Below are positions 42,078 to 50,190 of a stretch of DNA of 64,000 nt, piece by piece. Position numbers and translations under genes: made by a program. How positions within the stretch are numbered: position 1 is the stretch's first letter; each line of letters starts with the position of its first letter. The stretch covers positions 62,001 through 126,000 of the forward strand of contig NZ_BOLS01000001.1 in NCBI RefSeq assembly GCF_016861785.1. Reading direction: 5' to 3'. The notes beneath the pieces were generated by a model. The model saw only the letters and a list, made by a program, of their open reading frames with translations. It was not told the origin of the DNA and did not search any database. Origin of the DNA: Lacticaseibacillus mingshuiensis. GTDB lineage: Bacteria > Bacillota > Bacilli > Lactobacillales > Lactobacillaceae.

Positions 42078-44465
42078 TCAGTCGCCGGGTGGGGTACCTT
42101 CGTCGGTGTTTTGGCCATCGTTGGTCCCACTACTACTGCTCGAGGTGACGCTGGAACTACTGCTTTCAGTCTCCGTGCCGCCGCCATCGTCTGTTCCAGG
42201 GGCCGTCTCGTTGTCAGTCCCAGAGGCGCTCGATGAGGAACTTTCTTCCGTCTCGGAATCGGAGGTTTCGTCCGGCTTTTCGCGACTGCTCGAGGAGCTG
42301 GACTTTTCAGAAGACGAGGATGAAGAGGAGGAGGAACTGCTGCTTTCCTTTTCGGTCTTGACCGTGGTCTGCGTGGTCGGGCCGTAGCCGCGGACATACA
42401 GCTCGCGGGTCGTGTTGGCGGTGTTGCCGGTGACGGCGGTGCCAGGGTTGGAGCCGCGTAAAATATGTTCGACCAGGACCGAATCGGGCTTCGTCCAATC
42501 CTCATTTTTGAGGTCTTGCGTCTCAATATCGTAAGTCATCAAAGCTTTATAGATCTGCTGGGAAATGGTCTGCTGGGAATAATTTAACCCAGCCTCTGTC
42601 GCCTTATCGTAGCCGGTCCAAACAGAGATCACACGCTGGCGGGTGTAGCCGGTGAACCAGGCGTCTTTGGCGATGCCTGTCTGGTTGAGGGCCGGGTTGG
42701 CGGCCAGTTCGGCTTCGCTGTAATCCGTGGTCCCAGTCTTGCCGGCCTGGTAGAGCCCACTGATCGCCGCGGAAGTCGCGGTGCCACTGCCACTGAACAC
42801 GCCCTTGAGCATGTCTGTGATCATGTACGCTGTGCTGGATTTCATGGCGCGACTACCATTGGCAGTAAAATCAACCGTGGTCCCATCCGGTTTCACGACT
42901 TTGCGGATATAGGTCGGCTCGTAATACGTTCCACCGTTGGCAAAAGCCCCATATGCGGCGGCTTCTTCCTCAGTTGTCACTGAGGCGCCGATCGCGCTTG
43001 AGCCATACTGCTCGTCTTTTGGCAGATCGATGCCGAGGCCCTTGAGGAAGTTGACGGCTTTGGACATGCCGACTTCTTCTAGCGTGCGCACAGCCGGGAC
43101 GTTGCGGGACTGAACCAGCGCCGCGCGCATCGACATCATGCCAAGATAGGTGCGGTCCCAGTCGTAAAGCTGGGTGCTTGTGCCAGGATAGATGTACTTG
43201 CTGTCATCGAGCTGCTGGTAGGTGGAATAATTCAGATATTCGATCGCGGGGCCATATGCCATCAGTGGCTTCATGGTCGAGCCGTTGCTGCGGGTGTTGC
43301 GAGTCGCGCGGTTGAAGCCGAGCCGGACATCCCCAGTTTTGCGGCCGCCGATCTGGGCGATCACATTCCCGGTGTTTGGATCGGTCATGGTGACGGCCAC
43401 CTGCATCTTATTATCAGGGAAGGTGACGTAATCATCCGAATTGACGATCTCATACAACCGCTTTTGCGCCTTCATATTTAAATTGGTGTAGATCTTCAGG
43501 CCATCCGTGTAAGGATTGGCATTCATCTTTTTCTTCACTTCGGCGATGACTTCCGTTAAATAGGAATCGATCACCTTGTCCGTTTCGGTCTCATTTTTCG
43601 CGGCGGTCTGCTTGACCAGGCCATCCGTGATCGGCGTGGCCGTGGCCGTCGCCGCTTGCGCCTTGGTGATCTTCTTGTCGCGCAGCATCGCCGCAAGCAC
43701 GGCATCGCGGCGGGTCTTTGCGGCTTCTGGATGCTCGTAGGGGTCATAGCCGACCGGCGACTGCGGCATCCCGGCGATCAGCGCGGTCTGCGCCAGCGTC
43801 AGCTGCTTGAGGTCCTTGCCATAATAGTACTTGGCGCCGGTGGCCATTCCGTACTGACCATTATCCATGTAGACCTTATTGATATAGAATTCCAAGATCT
43901 GATCCTTGGAGTAGGTCCGCTCGACTTGCATCGCGAGCCAGGCTTCCTGCGCCTTGCGCCGGAATGTCTGATCCGAGGCCTTGGTGGAAAAGACGGACAG
44001 TTTGACTAATTGCTGGGTGAGGGTCGATCCCCCTTCAAGCCCGGAGCCATTGCCCGTGAGCTTGCCGACCACGTTGTTCAGCGCCGCGCCACCGATTCGA
44101 ATTGGGTCGATGCCGAATTTTTCCTGGTAAAAACGCCGGTCTTCGATCGACACCACGGCCTGTTTCAACTGAGTCGGAATATTATTCGCGCTGACGTAGA
44201 CGGTATTTTTTGTGCCCAGGGTCGCGAATTCTTTATTGTCGGCGGCGTAAAGAATGGCGCTACTCCCGTCGATCAAGTCGGCCTTGGTCAGTGTTGGGGC
44301 GTCTTTTGCATAATAAGCAAAAAGTCCGACGCCCGCTGCCACCGCGGCTAAAAACAAAATGACCAGCCACTTCAAGACGGATAGGAACCGGTTGCGTTTT
44401 TTCTTCGGCTTGGTTGGCCGCTGGCGACGCTTGGCCATGCGTGATGGCGCAGATTGATTAGCCAT
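42078..44465 (-). CDS. pbp1A: Class A penicillin-binding protein 1A
   Basis: 795 residues, minus strand, from ATG 44465 (AAGAGG upstream); an in-frame TTG at 44486 is less likely. A short basic tail, one membrane anchor (about 30-52), then a family 51 glycosyltransferase (EDRRFYQEKFGID and GGSTLTQQLVK, about 95-160) and a transpeptidase with the active serine in NGSTMKPL (SxxK), SRN (SxN) and KTGTTD (KTG). The C-terminal 90 residues are a tail of serine runs with Glu, Asp and Thr, probably extracytoplasmic and disordered. It builds and cross-links peptidoglycan. Its start overlaps the recU stop, the conserved recU-pbp1A pair. Confidence 0.95.
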   Translation of the reverse strand: MANQSAPSRMAKRRQRPTKPKKKRNRFLSVLKWLVILFLAAVAAGVGLFAYYAKDAPTLTKADLIDGSSAILYAADNKEFATLGTKNTVYVSANNIPTQLKQAVVSIEDRRFYQEKFGIDPIRIGGAALNNVVGKLTGNGSGLEGGSTLTQQLVKLSVFSTKASDQTFRRKAQEAWLAMQVERTYSKDQILEFYINKVYMDNGQYGMATGAKYYYGKDLKQLTLAQTALIAGMPQSPVGYDPYEHPEAAKTRRDAVLAAMLRDKKITKAQAATATATPITDGLVKQTAAKNETETDKVIDSYLTEVIAEVKKKMNANPYTDGLKIYTNLNMKAQKRLYEIVNSDDYVTFPDNKMQVAVTMTDPNTGNVIAQIGGRKTGDVRLGFNRATRNTRSNGSTMKPLMAYGPAIEYLNYSTYQQLDDSKYIYPGTSTQLYDWDRTYLGMMSMRAALVQSRNVPAVRTLEEVGMSKAVNFLKGLGIDLPKDEQYGSSAIGASVTTEEEAAAYGAFANGGTYYEPTYIRKVVKPDGTTVDFTANGSRAMKSSTAYMITDMLKGVFSGSGTATSAAISGLYQAGKTGTTDYSEAELAANPALNQTGIAKDAWFTGYTRQRVISVWTGYDKATEAGLNYSQQTISQQIYKALMTYDIETQDLKNEDWTKPDSVLVEHILRGSNPGTAVTGNTANTTRELYVRGYGPTTQTTVKTEKESSSSSSSSSSSSEKSSSSSSREKPDETSDSETEESSSSSASGTDNETAPGTDDGGGTETESSSSSVTSSSSSGTNDGQNTDEGTPPGD

Positions 44466-45072
44466 GTTGGTGGGACCTCTTTTCAATAAGTTGATCGACA
44501 GCGCCTAAATACGGAATCAGCGGCTGCAGGGCAGGGTGGATCTCAAACCCATTGGCCTCGATCTCCATCAGCGGAATCGACTTGCGCCCGTCATCTTGCG
44601 CCGCTCGCCAGTATTCCAGCAGGGCAGACGCGGGATAAACGAAGAGGCGCTTGAGCGTGACAAAGCGAATCAGGGCAAAGCAGATGCCGTCTTGCGCGAG
44701 GCACGCTTTGAAATGCGCGACTTGATGCGGGTGAAAATTCTTGAGCGGAAAACTCTGCTTGTTCTTCGTTTCCTTGGCGTCAAAATCGAGATAATACCCT
44801 TTATAAACGCCATTATAATCTGTGGTCGACGGGGTCTTAAAATAGGCCTCGCGAATCACAGCTTGGCTGCGCTGGGGGTAATCGACTTTGACGATCTGAA
44901 TCGGTGTCGGCTTTTTGTGGACCACCGCCAGCCCTGCCTGCAAGTAATAGGCATTGCTGTCGTTGAGTTCCTCTTCAAGCGTCATGCCGCGGCCGCCGTA
45001 TGTGGTCGCGGCCGGGCGCGTGGTTTGCACGCCGCCTTGGTATGGCTTACCATTAGGGTAATGGATGGGCAT
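44458..45072 (-). CDS. recU: Holliday junction resolvase RecU
   Basis: 204 residues, minus strand, from ATG 45072 behind AGGAGTG. RecU cuts Holliday junctions and helps chromosome segregation. Family features: a disordered N-terminal stalk region (TTYGGRGMTLEEELN), the nuclease core with YYLDFDAKETKNKQSFPLKNF (catalytic Asp-x-Asp...Glu-x-Lys, about 98-118), and HQVAHF. The stop overlaps pbp1A by 8 bases. An extended -10 (TGCTATAAT) lies 21 bases upstream. Confidence 0.95.
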   Translation of the reverse strand: MPIHYPNGKPYQGGVQTTRPAATTYGGRGMTLEEELNDSNAYYLQAGLAVVHKKPTPIQIVKVDYPQRSQAVIREAYFKTPSTTDYNGVYKGYYLDFDAKETKNKQSFPLKNFHPHQVAHFKACLAQDGICFALIRFVTLKRLFVYPASALLEYWRAAQDDGRKSIPLMEIEANGFEIHPALQPLIPYLGAVDQLIEKRSHQHG

Positions 45073-45092
45073 AAGATCACACTCCTACCGCT

Positions 45093-45101
45093 ATTATAGC
45101 A
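45093..45101 (-). promoter_or_regulatory. recU-pbp1A promoter, extended -10
   Basis: Minus-strand TGCTATAAT with a perfect TATAAT; the -35 is weak. The same TGCTATAAT form is used at trmK. Confidence 0.6.
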
Positions 45102-45164
45102 ATTCAGCGCGCTTGCGCCTAATCAGGCCGTTGCGTCAATTTTTCGAAAAGGAGGGCCAGCAAA

Positions 45165-45734
45165 ATGGGCAAACGCCTATGGGTCACAGGGTATCGCAGC
45201 TGGGAGCTCAATGTGTATGGACCCCACGACCCAAAACTTGCGGTGCTTAAATATATGTTAAAAAGCCATTTGCAGACCTTCCTGGATGACGGCGGCGAAT
45301 GGGTCATCACAGGCGGTGAAATGGGCATCGAGCAATGCGGCGCCAGCGTTGCGCTTGCCTTAAAGCCGGCGTGGCCTTCGCTCAAGGTGGCGGTGATGGT
45401 GCCATTTGCGGATTTTGGCAATCGCTGGAACGAGGATAATCAGGCGGCGCTGGCGACCCTGCGCCAACAGGTGGATTTTTCTGCCTCGACCTCAAGCGGG
45501 CCATACAAGCAACCTGCGCAGCTTTCCGGCTACACTCGGTTTATGGTCCAGCACACGGATCAGGCGCTGATCGTCTATGATCCGGAGTTTGAGGGCAAAT
45601 CCAAGTTTGCCTATGAGGCGGCTGTCGCGGAAGGCAAAAGGCGGGACTATCCGATCGACCTGGTGACCATGCCGGATCTGGAAGAGGATGCCAGAAATTA
45701 TGGGGAGCAGCAAGCGGCGCGGCAGGATGAATAA
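45165..45734 (+). CDS. YpsA family protein (DUF1273)
   Basis: 189 residues from ATG 45165 behind AAAAGGAGGGC. The SLOG-like Rossmann fold of the family shows in the N-terminal RLWVTGYRSWELNVYG (about 4-19), WVITGGEMGIEQCGA (about 46-60), the central MVPFADFGNRWNE, and the C-terminal ALIVYDPEFEGKSKFAYEAA. Bacillus and Staphylococcus YpsA influence cell division and are encoded beside gpsB, as here. SLOG proteins are thought to bind nucleotide-derived ligands; the ligand is unknown. Confidence 0.92.
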   Translation: MGKRLWVTGYRSWELNVYGPHDPKLAVLKYMLKSHLQTFLDDGGEWVITGGEMGIEQCGASVALALKPAWPSLKVAVMVPFADFGNRWNEDNQAALATLRQQVDFSASTSSGPYKQPAQLSGYTRFMVQHTDQALIVYDPEFEGKSKFAYEAAVAEGKRRDYPIDLVTMPDLEEDARNYGEQQAARQDE

Positions 45735-45740
45735 TAGGTA

Positions 45741-45815
45741 GAGCGAGTTTCGGTGGGGCAGAGTTGGGATAGCCGCACTAGCTGTCCACCCCTAATCGCT
45801 CGGCTACGCACCCTG
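45741..45815 (+). repeat. Family B hairpin remnant
   Basis: Short element with GAGCGAG / CGCTCGG outer arms, GTGGGG / CCACCC inner arms and the family B end motif CGCTCGGCTACGCACCC. The central part of a full copy is missing. Confidence 0.6.
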
Positions 45816-45847
45816 ACAAACTTGTCATTCTCAACGGGCAAATTATA

Positions 45848-45856
45848 TGTTACAAT
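45848..45856 (+). promoter_or_regulatory. gpsB promoter, extended -10
   Basis: TGTTACAAT (TACAAT 45851-45856), 40 bases before the gpsB start. No good -35. Confidence 0.5.
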
Positions 45857-45895
45857 CAATCTATCCTGTGCTTTAGATCAACGAGGTGTTTCCTT

Positions 45896-46306
45896 ATGGA
45901 TAGCAATACAAACAGCAACGCGACCGGTTTTTCCATCCTCTATAGCCCCAAGGACATTCTGGATAAGCACTTCAAAAACAAGGTCCGCGGTTATGATCAA
46001 GATGAGGTCGATGAGTATCTCGACGGCATCATCAAGGACTATGAGAGTTTCACCGCCGAGATCGACCGGTTGAATGAAGAGAACGCGCGGCTGTTCAGTC
46101 GTGTTGATGAGTTGACCAAACAGCTCAACGTCTCTAAGAGTGTTGCGGCTCAAACGCCGCAACAGCCGACAGCGAACGTGACGAACTACGATATCTTGAA
46201 GCGCTTGAGTAACCTTGAGCGCCACGTGTTCGGCAGTAAGCTTTCTGATGGCGGCCAAAGCAATAACGCCGATAGCAACAATGGCGGCGGGATCGACCAA
46301 TATTAA
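45896..46306 (+). CDS. gpsB: Cell cycle protein GpsB
   Basis: 136 residues from ATG 45896 (GAGGTG upstream). GpsB is a DivIVA-like coiled-coil adaptor that shuttles between septum and side wall and binds class A PBPs, which gives meaning to its place near pbp1A. The N-terminal lipid/PBP-binding domain (SPKDILDKHFKNKVRGYDQDEVDEYLD, here about 17-43) is followed by a coiled coil (about 45-80), a Gln/Pro/Thr linker, and the C-terminal trimerising helix (NYDILKRLSNLERHVFG, about 100-116). A low-complexity Asn/Gly end is unusual. The RNase P RNA gene starts 8 bases after the stop. Confidence 0.95.
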   Translation: MDSNTNSNATGFSILYSPKDILDKHFKNKVRGYDQDEVDEYLDGIIKDYESFTAEIDRLNEENARLFSRVDELTKQLNVSKSVAAQTPQQPTANVTNYDILKRLSNLERHVFGSKLSDGGQSNNADSNNGGGIDQY

Positions 46307-46314
46307 ACCAATTT

Positions 46315-46688
46315 GTAAATCTCGAGTGATCGCGGTCTGCATCTGCAGGCTGAGGAAAGTCCATGCCCGCACAAGCTGAAATGCTTGTAGTGTTCGTGCC
46401 AGGCCCAATAAGCCTGGGCACCCAGTAATGGGTGACGGCAGTCGATGGCGCTAAGGGTGTAACTATGTGCCGATCGACTCTAAGGTGCCACAGTGACGAT
46501 ACGTAGCTGGAAACGACTACGGTGGAACGGGTAAACCCCGCGAGCGAGTAACCCAAACTTTTGGTAGGGGCGCTATGCCATGGGAATCAAACCAACGGCA
46601 AAGCAGCGGTAACGCTGAGATAGATGATCACTGAAGGGACGTCTGCCTGAAGGCGTTCTGGAACAAAACATGGCTTATAGAGATTTAC
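46315..46688 (+). ncRNA. rnpB: RNase P RNA, B type
   Basis: The ends pair as GTAAATCTC (46315) with GAGATTTAC (46680), forming P1. Conserved elements include GAGGAAAGTCC (CR-I, near 46354), the downstream P4 partner region CAGTAATGGGTGACGG, and ACCCCGCGAGCGAGTAACCC followed by the B-type specific parts. It processes the 5' ends of tRNA precursors with RnpA. In Bacillus it also lies between gpsB and ypsC. Confidence 0.95.
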
Positions 46689-46696
46689 AAACAGGC

Positions 46697-46726
46697 ACAG
46701 CTCGGGGCGACCCGGGCTGTTTTTTT
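46697..46726 (+). terminator. rnpB terminator
   Basis: ACAGCTCGGG / CCCGGGCTGT with a GCGA tetraloop and TTTTTTT. Confidence 0.93.
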
Positions 46727-46881
46727 GAACTAGGACCCGGCGACGCATGAATGACGCCGGTTAAAAATCATTTTCCAAGCATCAGCGATTCCGCGAGCCT
46801 GTTTTCGTGAACCCGCCCGGACGTTGTAGTGCCAGCAGTTGTTTCATTTCACTTTTGGCTTTTATAAAAAGGAGTACTTCC

Positions 46882-48006
46882 ATGCAATTTCATCTTCTCG
46901 CCACCATGGCGGCCGGGCTCGAGAGCCTGACCACCAAAGAGCTGCAAGACCTGGGCTACAAGACCCGCACCGAAAATGGCAAAGTCTACTTCGACGGCGA
47001 TGAATCGGCGATCGCCACGGCCAACATCTGGCTGCGGACAGCGGATCGCATCAAGATCGTAGTCGGCCAGTTCCAGGCACTGTCGTTTGACGACCTGTTT
47101 GAAGGCGTCAAGGCCTTGCCATGGGATCAATATTTGCCGATGGATGCCGCATTTCCGGTGGCTGGCCGGGCCGTGCGCTCCAAGTTGCACTCCGAGCCCG
47201 ATGCGCAGGCGATCACGAAAAAAGCAATCGTTGAAAAGTTAGCAGGCGTGTACCATCGCCGCGGCCGCTTGCCAGAAACGGGGGATCTGTACCCGCTGGA
47301 GGTGTCGATCTTAAATGATGTGGCGACGCTGACGATCGATACAACCGGCGACAGTTTGTTCAAGCGCGGCTATCGTATCGCAAAAGGGGACGCGCCGTTG
47401 AAGGAAAACTTTGCGGCCGCGTTAGTCATGTTGACGAATTGGCACCCCGACATGCCGTTTTATGATCCGACCACGGGTTCTGGGACCATTCCGATCGAAG
47501 CCGCGCTGATCGGCCACAACATCGCGCCTGGTTTGCAGCGGCATTTTACCTTTGAGCATTTCTTCTTTATGCAGCCGCAAATTCTAGCGGACGCCAAAGA
47601 CGCCGCGATGGATCAGGCGGATTTTGACCGCGAGCTCGACATTCTTGGCGCTGACCTGGACCAAAATATGATCGAGACTGCCCGCGTCAATGCCAAGCAG
47701 GCTGGGCTGCTGCACAGTATTCAGTTCAAGCAGCTGGCGGTCAAGGATTTCCGCACCGACAAACCCCGCGGCGTGATCGTTTCCAACCCGCCATACGGGA
47801 AGCGGCTGAATGACCTGGCCGCCGCCCGCCGGCTGTACAAGGAAATGGGTGACGTTTACCGGCCATTGACCGGTTGGAGCAAGTATATCCTGACCGCTGA
47901 TCTGGAATTTGAAAAATCATTTGGGCAACGGGCCACCAAGCGGCGCAAACTCTATAATGGGGCGATGCGCACGGATTATTTCCAGTATTGGGCCACAACC
48001 CGATAA
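46882..48006 (+). CDS. THUMP-domain RNA methyltransferase (YpsC/RlmL-like)
   Basis: 374 residues from ATG 46882 behind AAAAAGGAG. Two parts: an N-terminal ferredoxin-like and THUMP RNA-binding region (about 1-155) and a C-terminal Rossmann methyltransferase (DPTTGSGTIPIEAAL is motif I, about 195-209; ILGADLDQNMIETA; the N2-guanine motif IV VSNPPYGKRL near 318). The family methylates guanosine N2 in 23S rRNA (the N-terminal half of E. coli RlmL). Its position after rnpB is that of Bacillus ypsC. A terminator follows. Confidence 0.93.
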   Translation: MQFHLLATMAAGLESLTTKELQDLGYKTRTENGKVYFDGDESAIATANIWLRTADRIKIVVGQFQALSFDDLFEGVKALPWDQYLPMDAAFPVAGRAVRSKLHSEPDAQAITKKAIVEKLAGVYHRRGRLPETGDLYPLEVSILNDVATLTIDTTGDSLFKRGYRIAKGDAPLKENFAAALVMLTNWHPDMPFYDPTTGSGTIPIEAALIGHNIAPGLQRHFTFEHFFFMQPQILADAKDAAMDQADFDRELDILGADLDQNMIETARVNAKQAGLLHSIQFKQLAVKDFRTDKPRGVIVSNPPYGKRLNDLAAARRLYKEMGDVYRPLTGWSKYILTADLEFEKSFGQRATKRRKLYNGAMRTDYFQYWATTR

Positions 48007-48014
48007 AACTACCA

Positions 48015-48046
48015 GCGTTCCGCACTCGAGGCGGAACGCTTTTTTT
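48015..48046 (+). terminator. Terminator after ypsC-like gene
   Basis: GCGTTCCGC / GCGGAACGC and TTTTTTT. Confidence 0.93.
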
Positions 48047-48087
48047 CGACATTAAATTGGGCTATAATGGCGAAAAAGGAGGCCACT

Positions 48088-49014
48088 ATGAAAATCCTAA
48101 CATTGTTCGCATTGCCAGAAGGTGGGCGCCAGACGCTGGAAAAGGCCGGCGTCACTGTGCTCGATGAGGCGCAGTATGACCCGAGTCAAGCCGGGTCCAT
48201 CGACGCGATTCTCGGCTGGAACGACACCGGCCGTGCGCTGATCGAAGGGCCAAACCAGGTGCAATTCATCCAGACCATGTCCGCCGGCGTCGACTACTTG
48301 CCGTTGAAGGCGTTGGCGGCACAGCATATTCTGGTGGCCAACACGGCAGGCATTCACGCGGTGCCGATCGCCGAAAGCGTCACCGGGATGATGTTGGCGT
48401 TTGCCCGCGGCCTGTATCCGCTGGCAACGCAGTGGGAGACGACTGACCGCGACAGGATGTGGACCGCCGCAGGAAAAAAAGCCGTCGTGTTTGGCACCGG
48501 CCACATCGGGCAAGCCATCGCGCAGCATTTGGATGCACTTGGCATGTCGGTCAATGGCGTTAGTCGCCATGGCGAGCCAAAGCCCGGTTTCGCCCAGGTC
48601 GCAACGACGGATAACGGCCGCGCCCTTTGCCAAAACGCGCAGGTGATCGTCAACGTGATGCCGCTGACGCCGGCGACGCATCATTATTTTGATCATTCCT
48701 TTTTCGCCCATCTGACCAGCCAGCCGCTATTCATCAATGTCGGCCGTGGCCCCTCTGTGGATACGGCGGCCTTGATCGAGGCGCTTGAGAACCACTGGCT
48801 GAGCGGCGCGGCGCTTGACGTTTTTGAGCAGGAGCCGCTGCCGGCGGATTCGAGCCTGTGGACGCGGCCTGATGTGTTGGTCACACCGCATTTGTCGGGC
48901 ACGGTTGAACAATTGCGCCAGCAAGTCTTCAATATTTTTTGGCCAAATCTTCAACAGCTGATGGCGACGGGGACTTTAAGAAAAAATCAAGTGGATCTGG
49001 CTGCGGGGTATTGA
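48088..49014 (+). CDS. D-2-hydroxyacid dehydrogenase family protein
   Basis: 308 residues from ATG 48088 behind AAAAAGGAGG; a frame opening at 48067 would start inside the -10 (TATAAT 48063-48068). It is an NAD(P)-dependent 2-hydroxyacid dehydrogenase: the nucleotide-binding GxGxxG is VVFGTGHIGQAIAQHL (about 133-148), with the catalytic set in VNVGRGPSVDTAALIEAL (Arg), LDVFEQEPLP (Glu) and VLVTPHLSGT (His). The lineage within the family (phosphoglycerate dehydrogenase-like, glyoxylate reductase-like) cannot be decided, so the substrate is open. It stands alone under its own promoter. Confidence 0.88.
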   Translation: MKILTLFALPEGGRQTLEKAGVTVLDEAQYDPSQAGSIDAILGWNDTGRALIEGPNQVQFIQTMSAGVDYLPLKALAAQHILVANTAGIHAVPIAESVTGMMLAFARGLYPLATQWETTDRDRMWTAAGKKAVVFGTGHIGQAIAQHLDALGMSVNGVSRHGEPKPGFAQVATTDNGRALCQNAQVIVNVMPLTPATHHYFDHSFFAHLTSQPLFINVGRGPSVDTAALIEALENHWLSGAALDVFEQEPLPADSSLWTRPDVLVTPHLSGTVEQLRQQVFNIFWPNLQQLMATGTLRKNQVDLAAGY

Positions 49015-49084
49015 TGCAATTTTGTCCCGGAACGGTTATACTGAAAATGTAATCGGTTTCAGCAAACAAAAGGAGGTCCTGCTC

Positions 49085-49312
49085 ATGGCGCAACGCACCA
49101 CTGAGATCATCAGCTTACTGGAGGATGCTTTACTGACAAAAAGGCCGGTCAAGATTCACACGATCGACCGCAAGCAATTGCACGGGATCATTTCCGGCAT
49201 CACCCCAGGGCTGGTCAAACCCTATCAGGAGCGAAGCACGGTCACCGTTGCCACCGACAAAGGCGATAAGCGTGTGCAGGAATATGCCATCACCAAGATC
49301 GCTTGGGCGTGA
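49085..49312 (+). CDS. Small conserved-looking protein of unknown function
   Basis: 75 residues from ATG 49085, 8 bases after a perfect AAAGGAGG, with a TTATACT -10 upstream near 49035. The N-terminal part is helical (TTEIISLLEDALLTKRP); the rest alternates as short beta strands (VKIHTIDRKQLHGIISGI, TVTVATDKGDKRVQEYAI), as in a small SH3/Sm-like barrel or the YolD-type fold. Basic and acidic residues are balanced. I do not recognise a family. The good ribosome binding site, promoter and terminator make it a real gene. Confidence 0.7.
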   Translation: MAQRTTEIISLLEDALLTKRPVKIHTIDRKQLHGIISGITPGLVKPYQERSTVTVATDKGDKRVQEYAITKIAWA

Positions 49313-49336
49313 CATCAAAACTAAATAGCAAGAAGG

Positions 49337-49370
49337 CGCAGGGCGAGATCAAAGCCCTGCGTTTTCTTTT
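49337..49370 (+). terminator. Terminator after the 75-residue gene
   Basis: CGCAGGGC / GCCCTGCG and TTTTCTTTT. Confidence 0.85.
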
Positions 49371-49397
49371 GTCGATCCGCATAAATGTTAAGTTTTT

Positions 49398-49411
49398 CGT
49401 AAGCGTTCACA
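49398..49411. promoter_or_regulatory. cre-like site (CcpA)
   Basis: CGTAAGCGTTCACA matches the cre consensus TGWNANCGNTNWCA at 13 of 14 positions. It lies 38 bases upstream of the -35 of the strong promoter at 49450. A second 13/14 match lies at 49648-49661. Confidence 0.5.
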
Positions 49412-49449
49412 ATGCCGTGATAACAGTGTTCTTTGGCAAAACGAAGCCG

Positions 49450-49478
49450 TTGACAAAAAGTAAGTATCTGACTATACT
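49450..49478 (+). promoter_or_regulatory. Strong sigma-A promoter without a following gene
   Basis: A perfect TTGACA (49450-49455), a 17-base spacer and TATACT (49473-49478). No ORF with a ribosome binding site follows before the terminator at 49844. Confidence 0.8.
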
Positions 49479-49647
49479 GATCCCGTTAACTCGATTGCAG
49501 GTGTGGGCCTTGCTAACCCATTGATCTCCTGTCCAATTCCTTCGGTGGTCCTGCCGGCCGAGTCCGGTTGCCGAACGATCGTAGCTTTCCCTTGAGTCTC
49601 ATGGGGCCTGTCTCACCAGCGCGCCGGCACGTGTCTGGCGATTCGGG

Positions 49648-49661
49648 TATAAGCGTTAACA
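49648..49661. promoter_or_regulatory. Second cre-like site
   Basis: TATAAGCGTTAACA matches the cre consensus at 13 of 14 positions and lies inside the candidate RNA gene, where bound CcpA would block elongation. Confidence 0.4.
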
Positions 49662-49843
49662 ACGGATACCATTTTCATCTGGTGTTCAAAATGGGTCGGA
49701 TGGATCACCGTGTGTGCGTGCAGTGGAGTAACGAACACACGGTACATAGGGCGCGGCTCCCATCCCCGCGCAGACAGCGGCACGTTCGTAACTGAAAAAT
49801 TTAAAATGGGGCCTCTCGAGGCCTCTTTAGTGTGTCTTGAGAC

Positions 49844-49878
49844 GCCAACTGACGATTTTTGCCGGTTGGCTTTTTTTT
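49844..49878 (+). terminator. Terminator of the candidate RNA
   Basis: GCCAAC / GTTGGC with additional pairing and TTTTTTTT. Confidence 0.85.
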
Positions 49879-49990
49879 CGCGACGAAAAAATCTTTCTAT
49901 GACAAAAGAGTCGGGGCGGCCAAAAATTCGAGACAAATGACTCAGTTCTACTTTCGAATAGCTGCCCACCGAAAGATTCAGAATAGCAAA

Positions 49991-50029
49991 AGGAACTGGG
50001 CCAAAACTTTTTGTTTTGGCCCAGTTCCT
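49991..50029 (-). terminator. lplA terminator
   Basis: A perfect 17-bp stem AGGAACTGGGCCAAAAC / GTTTTGGCCCAGTTCCT; read on the minus strand it is followed by TTTTG. It lies beyond the family C element that adjoins lplA. Confidence 0.85.
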
Positions 50030-50053
50030 GTATGGTGCACTAATGTTACTGCA

Positions 50054-50170
50054 GTGTCGTGGGCCAAATGTCCGGGTCCGAGCAGCTAAGGTCCCAATCA
50101 CCTGGACCAAAGTTCGGACCTGGCGCTTGGAACACTTACCTGTCGGACCCAAGAGCGACATTTGTCCCAC
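50054..50170 (-). repeat. Dispersed hairpin element, family C, copy 1
   Basis: 117 bp with outer arms GTGGGCCAAATGTC / GACATTTGTCCCAC, a second stem GGGTCCGA / TCGGACCC and an internal GGTCC...TGGACC hairpin. It begins 20 bases after the lplA stop. Confidence 0.88.
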
Positions 50171-50190
50171 TTCCAGTTGGCGTGACTCGT

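Larger units (their letters stand above)
49485..49878 (+). ncRNA. Candidate ~390-nt non-coding RNA
   Basis: Predicted from the strong promoter at 49450-49478 to the terminator at 49844-49878. The segment contains several local hairpins, such as GTGTG...CACAC (about 49711-49740), GCGCGG / CCCGCGC (about 49751) and GGCCTCTCGAGGCC (about 49811), and no frame with a usable ribosome binding site. It is not tmRNA, RNase P RNA or SRP RNA by their key motifs. A leader or decayed gene is the alternative. Confidence 0.45.

Noticed and set aside
49485..49878. tmRNA, SRP RNA or 6S RNA as identity of the candidate RNA
   Set aside because: The tmRNA 5' and 3' tRNA-like ends and the SRP Alu/S-domain motifs are absent, and I see no single long rod with a central bubble as in 6S RNA.
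49613..50170. A 185-codon minus-strand frame
   Set aside because: It runs through the family C hairpin and a perfect 17-bp terminator stem, and begins inside the repeat.
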